Assembly: GCA_947462335.1 (NCBI GenBank)
Contig: OX381714.1
Location: 53,799,800 to 53,863,799, forward strand
DNA length: 64,000 nt
Direction: 5' to 3'
Source of the DNA: Harmothoe impar
Taxonomy: Eukaryota; Annelida; Polychaeta; Phyllodocida; Polynoidae
Shown: piece after piece, positions 1-9,757 of the stretch
Layout: every line of letters begins with the position of its first letter
Position numbering within the stretch: the first letter of the stretch is position 1
Notes under the pieces: model-generated
Database searches by the model: none
What the model saw: only the letters and a program-made list of their open reading frames with translations
What the model was told of the DNA's origin: nothing
Translations under genes and position numbers: made by a program

Positions 1-611
1 TTAGTAGCTGTCTGCTGGTTATTTATTACCAATATAAAGAGAATTATGGCCCATGTAATAAACACACCAACACCATAATACCTTTTCAAACTGGTCAGCC
101 TGTGCCTCCCAGCTGTACAGAACTACACACTGGTTACCTAAGTATAATCATGTAGAAAGACTCAGGCAACTGCAAATCCCAAAATGCAGAAGCCAGATGC
201 TCAAATCACACCCAGTATATATATAAACCTTGATTTTCACAAGAGATGGAATAATGAACATTAGGACTTAAGGTGCTTGATACCCATGGCCATCAGCTTT
301 AAACTCAGCTAAAATTGCAAACCAGTGTTAAATACGTACATGTCTTGTATACCACAGGGCCCAGTGTTATACACCACCTCCCTATAACAGTATACCGCTA
401 CATGTGCATGTCTAAGGAAGGCACCACCACTAAACTATCATTGTCAGTTCTTTCACCCATGTGTCATAACACTGCGGCAATATAACCGCCTCTACCCAGG
501 CCTCTAATGATACACACCATTCATCAAGTCTCACAGTCCTACACCAAAATGACCAGCTCCGCTCCTACCTGTGGAGACGAACCTGTGAGATTATTGCAGC
601 TTTATGACAGA
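1..611. other. Unassigned non-coding stretch
   Basis: I see no gene, RNA or shared repeat here. The only frames are short and lack family resemblance. The stretch ends where the first DH-MITE begins. Confidence 0.5.
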
Positions 612-862
612 TAGCCCTTTAAGGGTGGCATAATGCTTTAATGTGCAATGACCTTAGTTGGCATGATGCATAAATGCAGCCCTGGTAAGTCCACTCGCCA
701 GGGTTGTATGAATGCAGCATGCAGACAATCTAGGAGTGTATCAACCCTGTAAGGTGGGCTTGATTCTTGAATGCAGCACTGGCAAGTTACTCCCACCAGG
801 GCTGCATTCATGCATTATGACGTAAAAGACATAAAGATCAGTCTGCGGCCCTTAAAGGGTTA
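612..862 (+). mobile_element. DH-MITE copy, full length
   Basis: The left end reads TA-GCCCTTTAAGG and the right end CCCTTAAAGGGT-TA, giving inverted ends beside TA. Two hairpins built on ATGCAGC...GCTGCAT arms lie on either side of a centre reading GGAGTGTATCAACCC, which sets the orientation. No protein is encoded, so any movement would need a transposase from elsewhere. Short open frames here are by-products of the palindromes. Confidence 0.85.
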
Positions 863-1001
863 CAACTGCCCTCATTGTGTGCATGTCTCTCTGGTCTCAT
901 TTCCTGGGGAGCATGCAGTTTTTTATTGGTCCCACCTGACTTCCCACAGTGGTGGAGGTGGTGCAGGGTGGAGGTGGCGGACAGGTGTGCCGCCTGTCAG
1001 A

Positions 1002-1013
1002 GCCACCTAGTGG
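1002..1013. promoter_or_regulatory. CTCF-like motif (CCACCTAGTGG)
   Basis: GCCACCTAGTGG resembles the core of the CTCF site known in bilaterian animals. It sits in a short GC-rich patch directly before the next DH-MITE. A single motif match is weak evidence; similar motifs recur near 3248, 15240, 24924, 31117 and 58752. Confidence 0.3.
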
Positions 1014-1029
1014 TAGGTCTCGTCATTAT

Positions 1030-1300
1030 TAACCCTTTAAGGGCAGCAAGATGCCTCAATGCTTCAGTTTTTGTCATCGCGACACATCAATGCAGCGCTG
1101 GTGGGTAACTCACCTGTGCTGTGCCAGTGCAATGATGCCAACCTTTCAGGAGTGTATCAATTAACCCTGTATGACAGCACCAAGGTCGGCATGATGCATG
1201 AATGCATCACTGGTGAACTACTTACCAGTGCTGTATATATTAATCATGCCTGCAAAACATAGTGCATTTAATAAAGCACTATGCTGCCCTTGAAGTGTTA
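1030..1300 (+). mobile_element. DH-MITE copy, full length
   Basis: It starts TA-ACCCTTTAAGGGC and ends with a decayed CCTTGAAGTGT-TA. Both hairpins are present but eroded, and the centre contains GGAGTGTATCAA followed by an extra TTAACCC-like piece. It lies less than 200 bp from the previous copy in the same orientation. Confidence 0.8.
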
Positions 1301-1871
1301 GTGGTAGATGTCATTGCGGACATGGGAGTTGTGAAACTAACGCCCCTGATGTGGTCGGTAGTCATGACGACCAAAGTACCACCTACCCCCTGGGAGAAAA
1401 TACACCGTGGTAAAACTCAAATCTTATCATCACAGATCTCAGTCCTGAATATCTCCAACAAAATCAAGAACAATTCAGGTGTGACTACATCTTTATATTC
1501 TTTTCACAGGAGAGGTGGTCTCCCCTTCATTGACAGGTTGATTAACCGTTAGGGGGCATAGTGTCTCAGGGGCTTTTGCTTTTGCTGATTGCCAAATTTC
1601 TGAGGGATTGACATTCAAATGTATTACTAATTTCACAGTACACGTTCTGTACATGTCCATTACATTTGAATTTGCTCATTTATTATCCTCACCAGTTTGT
1701 CCAGCCTTGTATACCACCCCCACCTATGGATTGTACCACATGTATAGAGGCCCAATGTGAGTTATAATTCGTGGAGTTTTCTGTTTGAGTTTTCTATAGG
1801 GGATTGATCATAAACCAGAATGAGTTTCTATTGATGGTGAACAGGGGCCCTCACTCACTCCTCACGCCTCT
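1301..1871. other. Unassigned non-coding stretch
   Basis: No gene or recognisable repeat is visible between two DH-MITEs. The open frame at 1262-1552 starts inside a DH-MITE end and shows no protein family features. Confidence 0.5.
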
Positions 1872-2120
1872 TAACCCTTTAATGTACACATACTGCATTA
1901 ATGCATCAAGCCCTTTGTCGTCAGGATGTATGAATGCAGCCCTGGTGAATAACTCGCCAGTACTGCATTGGTACATCATGCCTACTCTATGAGGTTGATA
2001 CACTCCTAATGGGTCAGTATGATGTATGAATGCAGCACTGACAATAAGACTCACCAGGGCTGCATTGATGCATCATACAGACCAGGGGTATAGTACATTA
2101 AAGCACTATGCGGCCCTCAC
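1872..2120 (-). mobile_element. DH-MITE copy, right end eroded
   Basis: The left end is TA-ACCCTTTAATG. Both hairpins are visible, the first around CTGGTGAATAACTCGCCAG. The centre reads GAGGTTGATACACTCC, the reverse orientation. The right end CGGCCCT is followed by unrelated sequence, so the last ten bases of the repeat are lost or mutated. Confidence 0.8.
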
Positions 2121-2315
2121 ACCTCCTAATGCAGAATTGGACTTGTATTATCAAAGCTCAGAAAGCCATCAAAGATGGCGACTAGTCTCTAATAAAACAA
2201 CAAATTACAGACTGACATGTTGAGGCTCGATAGATATCTTCATACTGCCTCCCACTCCCTCTACCACCCCTCCCACCTCCCCTCTCTGTATGGGCATACC
2301 CCCTCCATATCCCCC

Positions 2316-2545
2316 TAACTCTTTAATAGAAGCATAGTATTTTAATACATTATGCCCTTCTCCTCATCATAATGCAGCAGCGGCAAGTAACTCGCTAATA
2401 CTGCATGTCTGGATGAAGCCAACCCTGTGTGATTGATGCAATCCCCAATGAGCGAGTAATTCGCCAGCGCTGCATTGGTGTATCATGATACTAAATTGAT
2501 ATGAATTACAATTCATTGCAGCATCATGCTGTCCTTAAAGGGATA
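2316..2545 (-). mobile_element. DH-MITE copy, diverged
   Basis: The ends are TA-ACTCTTTAATAG and GTCCTTAAAGGGA-TA. Hairpin cores (GGCAAGTAACTCGC and GAGTAATTCGCCAGC) remain, but the arms have many mismatches. The centre TGATTGATGCAATCCC is the minus form. Confidence 0.7.
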
Positions 2546-3247
2546 AGTAGAGGGCTTGATCATTAGTGGGCTGCATACATCGGGACCTCTCCATCAAAGC
2601 ACCTGGGGGCTGTAGGAGAGCCCCCACCGGGTGTTTAGATTCATAAATTAGTTGACAGGGGGGAATCTAAAGTCAGGGTTGGACTCCTGATGGAGTCGTG
2701 GGGTGGTGTGTGTGTGTGGGGCGGGGGGGGGGGGGGGGGGTACGGTAAAGGTAAGGCTTAACATCAAGGGTATGCTTCAGGTAACCCCACCCTAGCATCC
2801 ATTTGTACATCAAAGACATATCGAGAAAAATGCTGTCCAATATTCAAAAAAAGTTGTAAGATTTCTCAACACATAATTCACATTGTTATAAACAAGATAC
2901 TAAAGGACCTTTACACTTCTAACCAATTGTATATTTTGCCAGTTGATATCAGAGCGGAACGTGTTAAAGTCCCAATCTTTTGAGGAAATTCAATATTTAA
3001 GATATGCTTTAAAATCCAAATTAAGAAAAAGAAAACTCTATCACATTACTGTATGCGCATGAATTGGCACGTTAAAACAGGAAACATATATTTCTAGGCG
3101 CTATAAGGGTGATTGGGGAGTGGTATAAGGTAGGGCAGAGTGTGTGTGTGTGTGTGTACGGTGGGGGGGGGGGGGTATAAGGGGGTAGCAGGGGCCCCGC
3201 CTACTTACCGTTACCCACCCCTGGTAGTGGGGCGCGGTCACGGCTCA
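2546..3247. repeat. Intergenic stretch with two (TG)n-(G)n tracts
   Basis: No gene is seen. Two compound tracts near 2707-2742 and 3140-3176 run from TG repeats into long G runs on the plus strand. Between them lies AT-rich sequence without features. The region becomes GC-rich after 3190. Confidence 0.6.
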
Positions 3248-3261
3248 CTGCCCCCTAGCGG
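3248..3261. promoter_or_regulatory. CTCF-like motif (CTGCCCCCTAGCGG)
   Basis: CTGCCCCCTAGCGG is among the best matches in the window to the established CTCF core. It lies in a GC-rich patch (about 3190-3385) with no open frame. Function is inferred from the motif only. Confidence 0.35.
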
Positions 3262-3388
3262 TGCTCTATGAGACTAGCTTGTCAGGTGGGTTCCCTTTGA
3301 TGTGGCCGCCGACAGTTGCACCTGTCACAGCCGCCGCCCCGCCAAGGGCCTCCGGGGGCTGCCCCCACGCCCCCCGGGAGCCTCATAT

Positions 3389-3637
3389 TAACCCTGTAAG
3401 GGGCGGATAGTGATTTAATGCACTGTGCGATTTACGATGACAGGATGCATGGATGTGAGTAACTCGCCCGTGCTGCATTCATGCACCAAGTCGACCCTCC
3501 TGCGTTGATGCACTCCCGAAGGGTGGGTGTTATGCATGAATTCAATGCCCGTGAATAACTCGACAGCATTGCATTGGTGAATCATGGCGCCAAATGATGC
3601 ATGAACATTGATGTATCATGCTGTCCTTAAAGGGCTA
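3389..3637 (-). mobile_element. DH-MITE copy, full length but diverged
   Basis: The ends are TA-ACCCTGTAAGGGGC and GTCCTTAAAGGGC-TA. Both hairpins are recognisable but shortened. The centre CGTTGATGCACTCCCG gives the minus orientation. Confidence 0.75.
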
Positions 3638-4116
3638 TCCTAATGTACCCCCAGGAGGGTGTGTGTATAGGGGGGGGGGTACTACTCATACCGTCTGCAT
3701 GGGACGAGGTCAGTTCCCATCCAGAGCCACCCTCCTGTCCCAAAGACCCCACTACTCCAGCCATGGAGGACCCTCCCGTGATAGGGGCTTAAAGCCCTTA
3801 AAGCCCTTAAGGCCCTTTTATCCCGGACACTCTGATTCCTAAAGAGCCCTCCCTCTACACTTGCTGTATACACGCACAGAGAGTGGGGATGGTTTTACAC
3901 TTACCCCTGTGTATAGAATTCCTGGGAATGCATGAGTGGAGATTCTAAAACGCATTTAATATATTTTATCTATATTTATTTTACGCGTCATTCCACTTAG
4001 GCAGAAAAGATCCTATACAAAACACAGCTTGTGTTTTTTTTATCATGCATGTGTTGTTATTTCAGTTTTGGGTTGGTGCCAGAGATAAAGTTGCTGTGTG
4101 TCTGAGTTGGAAGTTT
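3638..4116. other. Unassigned non-coding stretch
   Basis: No gene is recognised. A run of AAAGCCCTTA-type short repeats near 3790-3815 resembles DH-MITE ends but has no hairpins. The rest is unfeatured, turning AT-rich toward 4100. Confidence 0.45.
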
Positions 4117-4269
4117 GACTGTAAAATTGTGAAACAAAAACTACGTCCTTTTTTACATTGTAAATAGACAGTAGATTATACTCCCCATATGCATTAATTC
4201 CGTAGTACATGTATATACTGTAAACCAACAGTAGATTCTACTGCTCAGCTATATTTACTTCTAACATTA
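4117..4269. mobile_element. CACTG-family MITE, decayed copy
   Basis: The left part (ACTGTAAAATTGTG..., AAAACTACGTCC) aligns by eye with the left part of the element at 30381, and the right part (AGATTCTACTGCTC..., TTTACTTCTAACA) with its right end. The termini are mutated and the flanking dinucleotides no longer match. The copy is older than its relatives. Confidence 0.5.
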
Positions 4270-4439
4270 TGGTATGTATACATAGTACATCTATAACCAC
4301 ATATTTCATTTTCTCTAAATCAAAAGGGTCTGGATGTATTAGTAACTCCTGCCTTGGCAATCAATCACTAGACCCCATCATCCTCCCAGATGTCTATCAG
4401 TGGTCGTACGTCTGTGTGTCAGAGGCCATGTTATCTACC

Positions 4440-4680
4440 ACAACCATTTAAGGACAGCATGATGCTTTAATGCACCATGCCCTTATGTCACCATGATGCA
4501 TAAATGAATCACTGGCGAGTAAAAGCACCAGTGCTGCCTTGTATTGATGTATCACGCTGACCCTATATGGCGCTGATACATTTTGGACGGGTCGGCATGA
4601 TGCACCAATGCAGAGCTTGGAAGTTGTAACTCACCAGTGCATCATGATGACAAATGAACTTGAGACGGTATCCTTATACA
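4440..4680 (-). mobile_element. DH-MITE copy, degraded
   Basis: ACCATTTAAGGACAGC and both hairpin remnants are visible around TGGCGAGTAAAAGCACCAG and a reduced second hairpin. The centre GCTGATACATTTTGG is the minus form. The right end is lost near 4680. Confidence 0.65.
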
Positions 4681-5340
4681 TAGTGAGGAAACCAACCACT
4701 GGGTGGAGCACCAGGCCCCGGGGCCCGCTCATGTTTTATGAGTTATCCAAATATTACCATGACTTCTAGACGTGGAGGCTGAGGCCTTATGGGGAAATTA
4801 AAACATGGGGTTTATGGAAGAAAGTAAAGCTTTTAAAGGCAGGAAAAATGATCGATTTAACCAAGTGTACGTATGTTCCTTTTAGTAAAAGAAATTGTCG
4901 GGCCATTATTTGAAATGTTTTCTTGTGTTAATTTGATTAGTACTGTGTTCTTTGAGGCATTGTTCGTTCAGGTAGACTTTATGTGACCTCAGCTTCAGAA
5001 ATGCTTCAGTGGACAGTGCTAGGTTATAGGTAGAGTCATGTATAGAGGTGTGGCAACAAGTGGAGGAGAGGCTGGTGGAGTTTTACACATGACTCATGAG
5101 CGTGTCCAAGTTTTTTTCTGACCTGTCTCTAGGTTCCAAATTTGTCCTAGCCGAATCTTACAAGGTATGGCAACGTGGAGGAGTTTTCACTAAATGAGGG
5201 TGGATTTATTTTAGGTCTCCCAGTGAAAATATTCTCGGTTCCCCCTCCTAATCCGCCACCCCCCTCTCCCGCATTATCAAAAAACATGACCAGTCCCCCA
5301 TGAGAAGTCAGTGGCAGCGTCCCGTTAGTCGCCACTGTAC
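4681..5340. other. Unassigned non-coding stretch
   Basis: No gene or repeat family is recognised. The sequence changes from AT-rich to GC-rich as it reaches the CpG-rich patch that follows. Confidence 0.45.
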
Positions 5341-5570
5341 CACGTCTAACTGACGTCTTCCACACACCAGGTGCGCATGCGCGTACATGACGTACATGCC
5401 GTCACCGACGTAAACCTGCCCCCGCCGACGTCTTTGTATAGCGCCGTGCATGACGCTAACACATCTACCGTTAGGCGGCGCCACTGTCGGCCTTTTTGAA
5501 GCGTCCCCTCTCTCGCGCATGCGCGTCGCGACTCCACGCATGCGCACTCGACCTTAGCGTCTCGGGGAGC
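5341..5570. promoter_or_regulatory. Candidate CpG-rich promoter with three NRF1-like sites
   Basis: This patch is dense in CpG, unlike its surroundings. It has three palindromic NRF1-type sites: TGCGCATGCGCG at 5372-5383, CGCGCATGCGCG at 5514-5525 and ACGCATGCGCAC at 5536-5547. Several TGACGTC or CGACGT elements resemble CREs. NRF1 and CREB sites are typical of housekeeping promoters in animals. No first exon or splice donor is clear on either side, so direction is unknown. Confidence 0.45.
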
Positions 5571-5885
5571 TACAGGTGGACGTGAGGAGAGATTGGGGCC
5601 GTTTTTTAGCGTGTTCTTTTGTTTCTGCTACCACTGCTCAATGGGCCGAGATGCTAGCGGTGGATGAGGGTGGGGGTAGGAGGGGGTGGGGGGGGGGGGG
5701 AGAAAGGGGAATTGGGGGTGGGTGGGGGGAAGAAACTTCCGTTAAATAGCCAACTGCTTTTGTGTGTCGCACCGAGAACTGGCACGCTTGGCACATGTCA
5801 TCTCTTTCTGTGAGTCTGACGGAATGGACGGCCTTAGTGATGAGGGCTATCTGTGCCCTATACAGCCCCATACCCAAACCACATA
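5571..5885. other. Unassigned stretch with G-rich tract
   Basis: A purine-rich, G-run-bearing segment lies at about 5660-5730. No gene is seen. It could be the start of a transcript from the preceding CpG patch, but nothing proves this. Confidence 0.4.
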
Positions 5886-6117
5886 TAACCCTTTAAGGAC
5901 TGCAGATCACATTGATGATTCATACCCTTGGTTGTCATGATGCATGAATGCAGCTCTGGTGGGTAACTAGCCAGTGCTGCATCCATGCACCATGCCGACC
6001 TTACAGGGTTGATATACTCTCGAAAGATTGTCATGATACGTGCCACGGCTGCATTCATGCATCACGACGACCAAGAACATTTCATATACCAAAGCACTAT
6101 GCACCCCTTAAAGGACC
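5886..6117 (-). mobile_element. DH-MITE copy, second hairpin shortened
   Basis: It starts TA-ACCCTTTAAGGAC. The first hairpin is well kept (CATGATGCATGAATGCAG and its partner); the second has lost most of its left arm. The centre GGGTTGATATACTC is the minus form. The right end reads CCCCTTAAAGGAC. Confidence 0.8.
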
Positions 6118-6425
6118 AATGCCTGCATTGTGAGAGATGTATTATATAGTGTATAAAGGGGTGAGAGAAAGATGAGACGCCCTTTTTATGGCTGCCTCTG
6201 CACCATTTCAGGCTGTGTTTGGGAGCCTCGTGTCACATTAGGAGTATTTGTTCTGACTCGTCGTGTTAAATTGGTCCACATAAAGAATATGTCCGAGTTC
6301 AGTTTTGGTTTGAGTATGATTGGTATTACATGTATGTATAAATAGCCATATGGTAAATCAGCCTTACAATATGACATATGGCGAGGCACAGTCACAGCCT
6401 GTGGTGTACATTGTATGAATAGGTT

Positions 6426-6660
6426 TAACTATTTAATGACAGAATAGTGCCTTAAAGCATTGTGTCAGTCTGGCTTCATTATAGGAATGAATGCAGCACC
6501 GGCGGGTAACTCGCTGCTGCTACATGAATGCATCCAGGAATGCATCATGAGGATACATGGGATAAGGAAATTACAGTCTCAATGAGGCATAATGGACCAA
6601 GTATACCCTGAACTAAATTAACACGAGGTCTGGATGTATCATGCCTTCTTGAGAGGCTTA
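6426..6660. mobile_element. DH-MITE copy, degraded
   Basis: TA-ACTATTTAATG opens it and CTTCTTGAGAGGCTTA closes it. Only the first hairpin (GGCGGGTAACTCGC) is clear; the centre is too changed to orient. Confidence 0.55.
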
Positions 6661-7445
6661 CACATGAACGTGTCATCTATTATTTATAGAACATGATACT
6701 ATACATGTCCATGATACTATACACGTCTAAATATTCTAAGATACAGCCACCTTATGGTAGTTTCTTCCAGACCACTCATATCCATATTTTTGTCCCTTAA
6801 AGCCTCCAATGTCAAGGTCCCCCATCATACATATTGCAATAGTCTGAAGTGTCTCCGATGTAAAAACCCACCAGCGGTCTGACTAAATTCAATAATGGCC
6901 CACAGGTCATCAATTCTCCCTGACATCTATGTGGTTTGCCCGGGCCTTATTTGCTTGTATGTGGAGGCCAACTGTCTTCCCTCGTGAAACCCATACCCGA
7001 TGCTACCGACAAGCTTCCAACTGGTGAAATTCATGAGCGGCGGCCGCAGCAAGATCATTTCAGTAACTGCACGTATTCCCCCAAGTATCAAGTAACCCCC
7101 TGGTTGTTTATAATATATTCCTGGGGTGGTGCGCGCAAATAAGGGCAAATACACCCGATTCAGTCGATATGTTACATGCTATAGAATTTCTGTATAAACT
7201 TTGGTTGAGTTTCAGTGCTGCTCTGTTTAGAAATACTCACAGTCAATAGAAGGTCGGGGAGATGTATTTGTTTTAAGGAGTTGGTATGTTTCGTTTGGGT
7301 TTTGTGCAGGGGTCTGGGGGTGTGCCCCCACTCGTGAGCTGTATATATTAGGCGGGGTTGTGTGCCCAGGCCTAACCCAGGTTAGGCTAGTGTTTCACCA
7401 TTCATGTCCCATCCTCTGCTGCTGATGTGCAGGGTCTGGGCTCTA
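6661..7445. other. Unassigned non-coding stretch
   Basis: No gene recognised. The opposed frames around 6927-7154 overlap each other and have no family features. No shared repeat is seen. Confidence 0.45.
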
Positions 7446-8036
7446 GAAACACCATTTTGTGAGCAGCCAAGCAGAAAGGATGATCCGCAAGCACTGAAAA
7501 AGTAAACGTGTCTCCAGGCTTATCTGTCTGTCACAAAATAAACAAGTTAAAGGTAGTGTAACCTATCAGGTTTATATCCCACAAATAGAATATGGAGCTC
7601 AGGGGCGGATCCAGAAGGGGTGGTCTAGGGGGGCACAGCCAAGAAAATTTGGTCTAGGGGGGGGGGCACATGCAGTGTTCTGGACCACATTTCCTATAGT
7701 TAAGAGTCATACCAAGGGCCATTTTCAGGGGGTCTAGGGGGGGGGGGCACGTGCCCCCCAGGCCACCCCCTGGATCCGCCACTGGAGCTAGCAAATGTAG
7801 GGTTTTGGGCTGGCACATGCCAAGTGGGTCTTCTATCTGATAACTCCAGCTAGAACACCCATTTCCTTTTTATGTAGACGAGTCTGGAGACGGGTTTGTG
7901 GGATGGTAACCTGATAGGTTAGACAACCTTTAAGTCGTTTAGTTCATGGCAGTCACTTAGAAGAGTCTAGAGATAAGTTTACTTTTTCAGTGTGCCTCTA
8001 ACTGCTTGGCTTCTGACATGTTTTTGGGTAGTGCAA
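7446..8036. mobile_element. Long imperfect foldback element
   Basis: The left arm (7446-7586) and right arm (7883-8036) are inverted copies: CCTATCAGG and its complement, TGAAAAAGTAAAC and its complement, and AGCCAAGCAG and its complement occur in order. The arms hold many mismatches and small gaps, so it is old. A second element (7600-7784) is inserted between the arms. A direct repeat of part of the left arm (7468-7495) appears just outside, at 8052-8080. It encodes nothing recognisable. Confidence 0.65.
7600..7784. mobile_element. MITE with CAGNGGCGGATCC ends
   Basis: The left terminus CAGGGGCGGATCCAG is the inverse of the right terminus CTGGATCCGCCACTG apart from one base. GAGCT is present directly on both sides (7595-7599 and 7785-7789), a probable 5-bp target duplication. 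Ends of the CAGTGGCGGATCC type are common in invertebrate MITEs. The interior is G-rich and non-coding. It sits inside the foldback at 7446-8036 and is therefore younger than it. Confidence 0.75.
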
Positions 8037-8405
8037 TAGTTTATGGCACAAGCAGCCTAGCAGAAAAAATGATCCGTGTATCCCATTCAGATTCCAATAC
8101 AGCCAGACCTGGATATATCCGGTTTTCAATATCCATCACCCTCGAGGTCCGGTTGCTTTTGGTAGGGGCAGTTCTATACATAAGCATCTGAACATGCTGC
8201 AAAGTTCCAACAGATTCATCGGGCCATATATTACCTGAAGCGAGGATCGTATTATCGAGGTCTGACTTATATAGACTTATATATATCATTCAAATAAATT
8301 AAAATTCCACACAAAACCAGACAAGTTGAAGTTGGGTTAGTAACTTTTATTGGGGGTTTATGTACATCGAGAAGGGGCGGGTGATTAGTATGAACTCTCG
8401 CTACG

Positions 8406-8434
8406 TTTCGTCTACATTTAGTAGACTTCTTCAG
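8406..8434 (-). ncRNA. Hammerhead-ribozyme-like core, possibly from a Penelope-like or retrozyme element
   Basis: On the minus strand CTGAAGA (8434-8428, fitting CUGANGA) is followed by a 6-bp stem GTCTAC/GTAGAC with a five-base loop, then GAAA (8409-8406). These are the invariant inner parts of a hammerhead ribozyme. Stem III and the cleavage triplet are not resolved, so self-cleavage is unproven. Further down the minus strand (lower coordinates) is CCCAATAAAAG, a possible polyadenylation signal. Hammerhead motifs are known from Penelope-like retroelements; no reverse transcriptase is seen here. Confidence 0.4.
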
Positions 8435-8701
8435 GCAGTGTTGATATTGATTGAAATTGCATGGGTTAATTACCTTTTTAGGATCGAGTTGATATAGAAA
8501 CCTTGTGTTGCTATGATACCTTTGTTCATTGTTACAATTGGCAGTGAATAATATAATTATAAATATATCAAATGCAAAACATATTACATAAAAGCTGTTA
8601 TGCAGCGAAAATGCTAGTGGTTCTGAATTTCAGAAACCTTTTGGGGTATTTGGTGTAGCAATAGCTAATAGCCTTCAATACTGAGATGGTTTTTGAAGCC
8701 T

Positions 8702-8879
8702 TCATACAATTAAGCAAGAATGATGGCCTGGAGCAGGTAAGGGTTCATAATGATGGTCCTGTAAATTAACCATTGTTAGTAAACGAGTAATAATGGGTTT
8801 GATGTCGTTGAACCCAGGGACGTGATGTCGTATGTAAATATCATCATATATGTTCTTTGTAGTCACAGCTTCATGGTGC
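8702..8879 (-). other. Open stretch, possible terminal exon or element remnant
   Basis: On the minus strand about 57 codons are open, ending in TGA at 8704-8702. They follow an AG that could be a weak splice acceptor. The peptide has ordinary composition (NIYDDIYIRHHVPGF, TRLLTMVNLQDHH) but I do not recognise it. It lies between a DH-MITE and the hammerhead-like motif, so it could be the end of a retroelement or a host exon. Confidence 0.25.
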
Positions 8880-8893
8880 TACCTGGCCAACCA

Positions 8894-9092
8894 TAACACT
8901 TTGAGAACAGCATTGGCAAGATCAAGATGCATGTATGCAGTCCTGGCTAGTCTACAAGCATGGGCTGCATATACATGCATCATGCCGACCCTTCGGGAGT
9001 GTATCAACGCCATAAGGGTGCACATGAGTGCTGCACCCATGTATCATGCATTCTTCCAATATTAACGCATTACATTCTTGGTTGAAGGGTTA
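8894..9092 (+). mobile_element. DH-MITE copy, shortened
   Basis: TA-ACACTTTGAGAAC starts it and GAAGGGT-TA ends it. The first hairpin is partly kept, the second is mostly deleted. The centre GGGAGTGTATCAACG gives plus orientation. Confidence 0.65.
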
Positions 9093-9501
9093 AACCTGAC
9101 TGTATTCTAGGACAAGAAAAAATGAACATGGAAGTATATCTCTTTTTTTCCTTTTTTTTCCTTTGGTAAGTATAACCATGCATGTGCTAATTCAGGGAAA
9201 GAGGGACACACTTATAATTATGAGTACTGTCGTCCACTCACCCAGTTAAACCTGGTGCTGAATGATGTAACAAGTGACACATGATGTCACTTATCGAGTA
9301 CAGGACGTTTAAATATCGGTTTCGTGTCGTTTTATGGAATAGTCAATTTTATTGTTGTGGACTATGCGATCAATTGCTAGTTTCCTGTACTATTTGATTT
9401 TTAAACTACAGTGCAGGAATTTGAATATAAAATTTTAAAAATATAATTTTATATTTTTCACCTTTTTTTGAGATCAGTTATTTCGTCATCTATCATATAG
9501 C
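9093..9501. other. Unassigned AT-rich stretch
   Basis: No gene or shared repeat is visible. It contains T-rich runs and ATATAATTTTATAT-type sequence near 9430-9460. Confidence 0.45.
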
Positions 9502-9757
9502 TAACCATTTCAATGTATTACCGCATAGTGTTAAAATGCTAATTTCCTTGGTCGGCGTGATGGGGCCTTGGTGGTGAGGGCTGATCCACATGTTAGGGTC
9601 GGCATGATGCATGCATGCAGCACTGATGAGTTGTGGGGGCTGCAGATCCATGTATGATGCATTCATGCTGACCCCATGGGGTTGATACACTCCCAAGAGG
9701 TCATAATGAAAGTGGACTCATCAGAGCATCATTCATGCATCATGCTGTCAAAGGCTA
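9502..9757 (-). mobile_element. DH-MITE copy, diverged
   Basis: TA-ACCATTTCAATG opens it. The first half is badly eroded; the second half keeps GGCATGATGCATGCATGCAG. The centre GGGTTGATACACTCCC is the minus form. The right end is reduced to TCAAAGGC-TA. Confidence 0.65.

Noticed and set aside
1030..1300. piggyBac-type assignment of DH-MITEs because some ends read TTAA-CCC
   Set aside because: The base outside TA is C, G or A in many copies, so a TTAA target is not general; TA fits better, although the superfamily stays open.
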